Shown: piece by piece, positions 61,043-64,000 of the stretch | Position numbering within the stretch: position 1 is the first letter of the stretch | Layout: each line of letters opens with the position of its first letter | Assembly: GCF_014268785.2 (NCBI RefSeq) | Contig: NZ_JABWRD020000001.1 | Location: 1,563,001-1,627,000, forward strand | Origin: Pseudomonas shirazensis | GTDB lineage: Bacteria; Pseudomonadota; Gammaproteobacteria; Pseudomonadales; Pseudomonadaceae | Direction: 5' to 3' | Length of the DNA stretch: 64,000 bases | Translations under genes and position numbers: made by a program | Notes under the pieces: model-generated | Database searches by the model: none | Seen by the model: the letters and a program-made list of their open reading frames with translations, nothing else | Told to the model about the DNA's origin: nothing

Positions 61043-61242
61043 GTCGTGGGGCGCATTCTACGGAATCCAAAAACCCTGTCAACTGTTTTTTCCACGCTAA
61101 GCCACTGAATCATAAAAATATTTACTAATAGTCACGCGCCACCGCTGCGTAAAGGATTTTCACCGTACGACTAGCGGGTGTTTATTATTATTGATAGCAT
61201 CGGTACATTCGTTAAAAATATAAAACACGAGGTCTCTCGAGC

Positions 61243-62526
61243 ATGGCTAATACCCCCTACCCACAGTCCTACTACGCCGCCTCGGCCAACCCGGTGCCGC
61301 CACGTCCGGCGCTGCAGGGTGAGGTGGAAACCGACATCTGCGTAATTGGTGCGGGCTATACCGGCCTGTCCAGCGCACTGTTCCTGCTGGAGAACGGCTT
61401 CAAGGTCACCGTCGTCGAAGCGGCCAAGGTTGGCTTTGGTGCATCCGGCCGCAACGGTGGCCAGATCGTCAACAGCTACAGCCGTGACATCGACGTGATC
61501 GAACGCACTGTTGGCCCGCGCGAAGCACAATTGCTGGGCGCGATGGCCTTCGAAGGCGGGCGTATCATCCGCGAGCGCGTAGCCAAGTACAACATCCAGT
61601 GCGACCTCAAGGACGGCGGCGTATTTGCGGCCATCACGCCCAAGCAGATGGCCCACCTGGAATCGCAAAAACGCCTGTGGGAACGCTATGGCCACACCCA
61701 ACTGGAGCTGATGGACCAGAAGCGCATTCGTGAAGTGGTCGCGTGCGACAGCTATATAGGCGGCATGCTCGACATGAGCGGCGGCCATATTCACCCGCTC
61801 AACCTGGCCTTGGGCGAAGCGGCTGCGGTCGAGTCGCTGGGCGGCGTGATCTATGAACAGACCCCAGCCATACGCATCGAGCGCGGCGCCAACCCGGTCG
61901 TGCACACCCCGCAGGGTAAGATCCGCGCCAAGTACATCATCGTTGCCGGCAACGCTTACCTGGGTAACCTGGTGCCGGAGCTGGCCTCGAAGTCGATGCC
62001 ATGCGGTACTCAGGTGATCACCACCGAGCCACTCAGCGAGGAGCTGGCACGTACCCTGCTGCCGCAGGACTACTGCGTCGAGGATTGCAACTACCTGCTC
62101 GACTACTACCGCCTGACCGGCGACAAGCGCCTGATATTCGGCGGCGGGGTGGTCTACGGCGCACGCGACCCGGCCAACATCGAAGCGATCATCCGGCCGA
62201 AGATGCTCAAGGCATTCCCGCAGCTCAAGGACGTCAAGATCGACTACGCCTGGACCGGCAACTTCCTGCTGACGCTGTCACGTCTGCCTCAGGTCGGCCG
62301 CATCGGCGACAACATCTACTACTCGCAAGGCTGCTCCGGCCACGGCGTGACCTACACCCACCTGGCGGGCAAAGTCCTGGCCGAAGCGCTGCGCGGCCAG
62401 GCCGAACGCTTTGACGCATTCGCCGGCCTGCCGCACTACCCGTTCCCGGGTGGCCAACTGCTGCGAGTACCGTTCAGCGCCATGGGTGCGTGGTATTACA
62501 GCCTGCGCGATCGCCTGGGCTTCTGA
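61243..62526 (+). CDS. FAD-dependent oxidoreductase, PuuB/PauB-like
   Basis: 427 residues. ICVIGAGYTGLSSALFLLE is the FAD-binding Rossmann motif, followed by GFGASGRNGGQIVNSYSRD, which is characteristic of gamma-glutamylputrescine oxidases. YYSQGCSGHGVTYTHLAGK near the C-terminus also fits. It would oxidise glutamylated polyamines to aldehydes. No other polyamine genes are adjacent, so the substrate is inferred. Confidence 0.87.
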   Translation: MANTPYPQSYYAASANPVPPRPALQGEVETDICVIGAGYTGLSSALFLLENGFKVTVVEAAKVGFGASGRNGGQIVNSYSRDIDVIERTVGPREAQLLGAMAFEGGRIIRERVAKYNIQCDLKDGGVFAAITPKQMAHLESQKRLWERYGHTQLELMDQKRIREVVACDSYIGGMLDMSGGHIHPLNLALGEAAAVESLGGVIYEQTPAIRIERGANPVVHTPQGKIRAKYIIVAGNAYLGNLVPELASKSMPCGTQVITTEPLSEELARTLLPQDYCVEDCNYLLDYYRLTGDKRLIFGGGVVYGARDPANIEAIIRPKMLKAFPQLKDVKIDYAWTGNFLLTLSRLPQVGRIGDNIYYSQGCSGHGVTYTHLAGKVLAEALRGQAERFDAFAGLPHYPFPGGQLLRVPFSAMGAWYYSLRDRLGF

Positions 62527-62573
62527 GCCATAGCGGATGAAGACGGCCGGCCATCAGCGCCGGCCGTTTGCGT

Positions 62574-63263
62574 TCAGGGCTGGCCGAGGCTGCTGACGGC
62601 TTGCCTGGCCGCCATTTCCTGCCCTGCCCGGGCAAGTTCATCGGCGCCTTGCAACCAGCGCTGGCGATCAACCTGTGCAGGCAGTTGCTGCGGTGGCTGA
62701 ATCAACACTGCCCAACTGCCCTGCTCCGCCCACGCCTTGGCAAACGCGTCGAACGACATCATCTGCCGCCGCTGCATGCCTGCACGCAGCAGCACCCGCT
62801 GCTTGTAGCTGTCATAGCCGACCAGTACCGCATAACGCGGCTCACTCCACCACGCCGAACCCTCTTGATAACGCAGCAGCACCGGGTTGCCCGCCGCCAC
62901 CTGGGCGAGCAATGCATCCAGACGCTTGTCCAGCGGATACACCAGCATGCCGTAATCACGCGCCACAGGCGGGATCGATGTTTCCAGCGCTTCGGCTGCT
63001 TCAGGCAGCTTCAGCGGCTTGTCGAGCAAGCCCGGGGTGATCCGAATGCCTTGCTGCGAGAGCATGACCGCCAGCGCCATGGCGCCGCTGTGATTGGCGT
63101 TGCCGCGGAAGAACGGCACGCTGCTGATCTCGACCCGCTGCGGCAAGCCTTTTACATCCGCTGGAGGCGCGCCGGCGCAGCCAACCAGACTGGCCGCCAG
63201 CAGGCATGCAGCGAGCAGGCGCTGTGAAGGGTTGAGCAACGACTTGCGGGAAGCTTGCAACAT
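62574..63263 (-). CDS. C39-type peptidase-like lipoprotein that lacks catalytic residues
   Basis: 229 residues. Lipobox SLVGC. ISSVPFFRGNANHSGAMALA aligns with the usual N-terminal C39 motif (Q-C-G-P-A-A-L-A), but Cys is replaced by Ser and Gln by His. The later YAVLVGYD segment lacks the His that normally precedes it (Arg instead). It therefore looks like a pseudo-enzyme of the PA2778-type family and is shorter than usual. Confidence 0.78.
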   Translation of the reverse strand: MLQASRKSLLNPSQRLLAACLLAASLVGCAGAPPADVKGLPQRVEISSVPFFRGNANHSGAMALAVMLSQQGIRITPGLLDKPLKLPEAAEALETSIPPVARDYGMLVYPLDKRLDALLAQVAAGNPVLLRYQEGSAWWSEPRYAVLVGYDSYKQRVLLRAGMQRRQMMSFDAFAKAWAEQGSWAVLIQPPQQLPAQVDRQRWLQGADELARAGQEMAARQAVSSLGQP

Positions 63264-63472
63264 GGACACTCACTTGTCTGAAGCCGGGCTGGCATCCGGC
63301 GATGGTCTCTGATCATAGGGCGGACGCGCGCGCAGGAATAGCCCGACGCAGGCTAGTAACAAATCGGACCAAGGGTTCGACCTAAGCTCAATTGAACGTC
63401 ATGAAGGTAACGCTAGACTAAGTAAGTGTCTGGAAGGTAAGCCTGGGGCAAGCCCGAGAGAAGGAGGCACAC

Positions 63473-63643
63473 ATGAGCCTGACTATGGGAATTCTGTTAT
63501 TGGTAGGTATGTGGCTGAGTGTGGCCGCTGCCATGTTATGGGGCGTTCTGCGGATTGTCCGCAGGCATTCACATCATCCACTGCCGGTTCAGGCCAAGCC
63601 CTTGCCCGTGCAACGCGCTCGTCAGCCCGCTGCAGCGCACTGA
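63473..63643 (+). CDS. Small membrane protein
   Basis: 56 residues with AAGGAGG before the ATG. One N-terminal membrane segment (MGILLLVGMWLSVAAAMLWG) and a basic tail with a His/Pro-rich stretch (RHSHHPLP). Function unknown. Confidence 0.78.
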   Translation: MSLTMGILLLVGMWLSVAAAMLWGVLRIVRRHSHHPLPVQAKPLPVQRARQPAAAH

Positions 63644-63662
63644 CATCGCGTCAGCGCAAAAC

Positions 63663-63694
63663 AAAAAACCGCGCAGCTTGAAGGCATACGCGGT
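63663..63694 (-). terminator. Terminator of the TerC-family gene
   Basis: Stem ACCGCG/CGCGGT followed by six T on the minus strand, about 50 bases after the stop of the TerC-family gene. Confidence 0.75.
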
Positions 63695-63744
63695 CGCTTG
63701 ATGAAAATGCTATTGCGGATGGGGCGCCAAGCGCCCCGCGCACC

Positions 63745-64000
63745 TTACTCCTGTGCCGCCTCACGTTTGAGGCGAGCGCGGCGGGCAAAGATGTTGAGCA
63801 TCTCGATCGCAGTCGAGAACGCCATCGCTGCATATACATAACCTTTAGGCACATGGGCACCGAAACCTTCGGCGATCAGGGTCATGCCGATCATGATCAG
63901 GAAGCCCAAGGCCAGCATCACGACGGTCGGGTTGTCGTTGATGAAGTTGGCAAGCGGATCGGCGGCCACCATCATCACGATAACAGCTGCCACTACAGCG
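63745..64000 (-). CDS. TerC/YgdQ-family membrane protein, 5' part outside window
   Basis: The last 85 codons are visible. [20 protein letters not shown] and then [20 protein letters not shown] are typical of the C-terminal end of TerC-family transporters (YgdQ/YoaE type). The frame stays open to the window edge. Possible role in metal ion or envelope homeostasis. Confidence 0.88.
   Translation of the reverse strand, partial: AVVAAVIVMMVAADPLANFINDNPTVVMLALGFLIMIGMTLIAEGFGAHVPKGYVYAAMAFSTAIEMLNIFARRARLKREAAQE

Overview
The window comes from a Pseudomonas of the P. putida group. The evidence is the high-GC codon use, the chromosomal order thrS-infC-rpmI-rplT-pheS-pheT-ihfA-merR-tRNA-Pro, a rbsBACRKD-nucleoside hydrolase operon next to a periplasmic glutaminase-asparaginase, and Pseudomonas-typical families (DUF1654, DUF6555, DUF2280). 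About 61% of the window (1 to about 39150) is a lambdoid siphovirus-type prophage whose left end lies outside the window. The rest is core chromosome.

Prophage layout. Late genes run leftward on the minus strand: holin-like genes, a secreted alpha/alpha-barrel protein in the usual endolysin slot, a metallopeptidase, TerS, TerL, portal, minor head protein, scaffold, capsid, head-tail joining genes, tail tube, a tail chaperone pair with a programmed -1 frameshift, and a tape measure gene cut by the window edge. The early right operon is also leftward: cro, small regulators, a Rha/KilAC antirepressor, O-like and P-like replication genes, an FtsK-gamma-domain protein, NinB, NinG, a tiny membrane protein and a Q-position gene, ending in tandem terminators. 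cI (23234) faces right and starts a four-gene operon of cI plus three unknown genes joined by 4-nt overlaps and closed by a terminator, the position that rexAB has in lambda. Two lipoprotein genes follow. Then comes a second operator-promoter region with the same repressor motif (OL-like, 26287-26330) and an rrn-type boxA. The early left operon then runs right through many small genes, a Rad52-like annealing protein, Gp157, an RMF/CrpP-like protein, a methyltransferase, a putative excisionase and a tyrosine integrase. The integrase abuts the 3' end of tRNA-Pro(GGG), the probable attachment site.

Unusual prophage elements are: (i) the cI-linked cassette of a cysteine-rich protein plus two membrane proteins; (ii) three hairpins in the early left operon with the same architecture and compensatory stem changes, each before a small gene; (iii) five repressor operators split between two regions 3.1 kb apart, with an apparently leaderless cI; (iv) moron-like insertions in the late operon, one with its own promoter and terminator; (v) a candidate SAR-type secreted alpha/alpha-barrel protein next to the holins.

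Chromosomal part. A translation and nucleoid block (merR, ihfA, pheTS, rplT, rpmI, infC, thrS) is transcribed leftward, with a strong hairpin terminator or attenuator between rplT and pheS. Next are small envelope and stress genes (a periplasmic protein, a cold-shock protein, an I78-type inhibitor lipoprotein). The ribose operon follows, preceded by a LacI-type palindrome and divergent from ansB. The final part holds a LexA-box-controlled DUF1654 gene, a hybrid histidine kinase, an HD phosphohydrolase, a SPOR-domain lipoprotein, two identical tRNA-Val(GAC) genes with matching terminators, a PuuB-like oxidase, a C39-type protein that has lost its catalytic residues, and a TerC-family fragment at the right edge.
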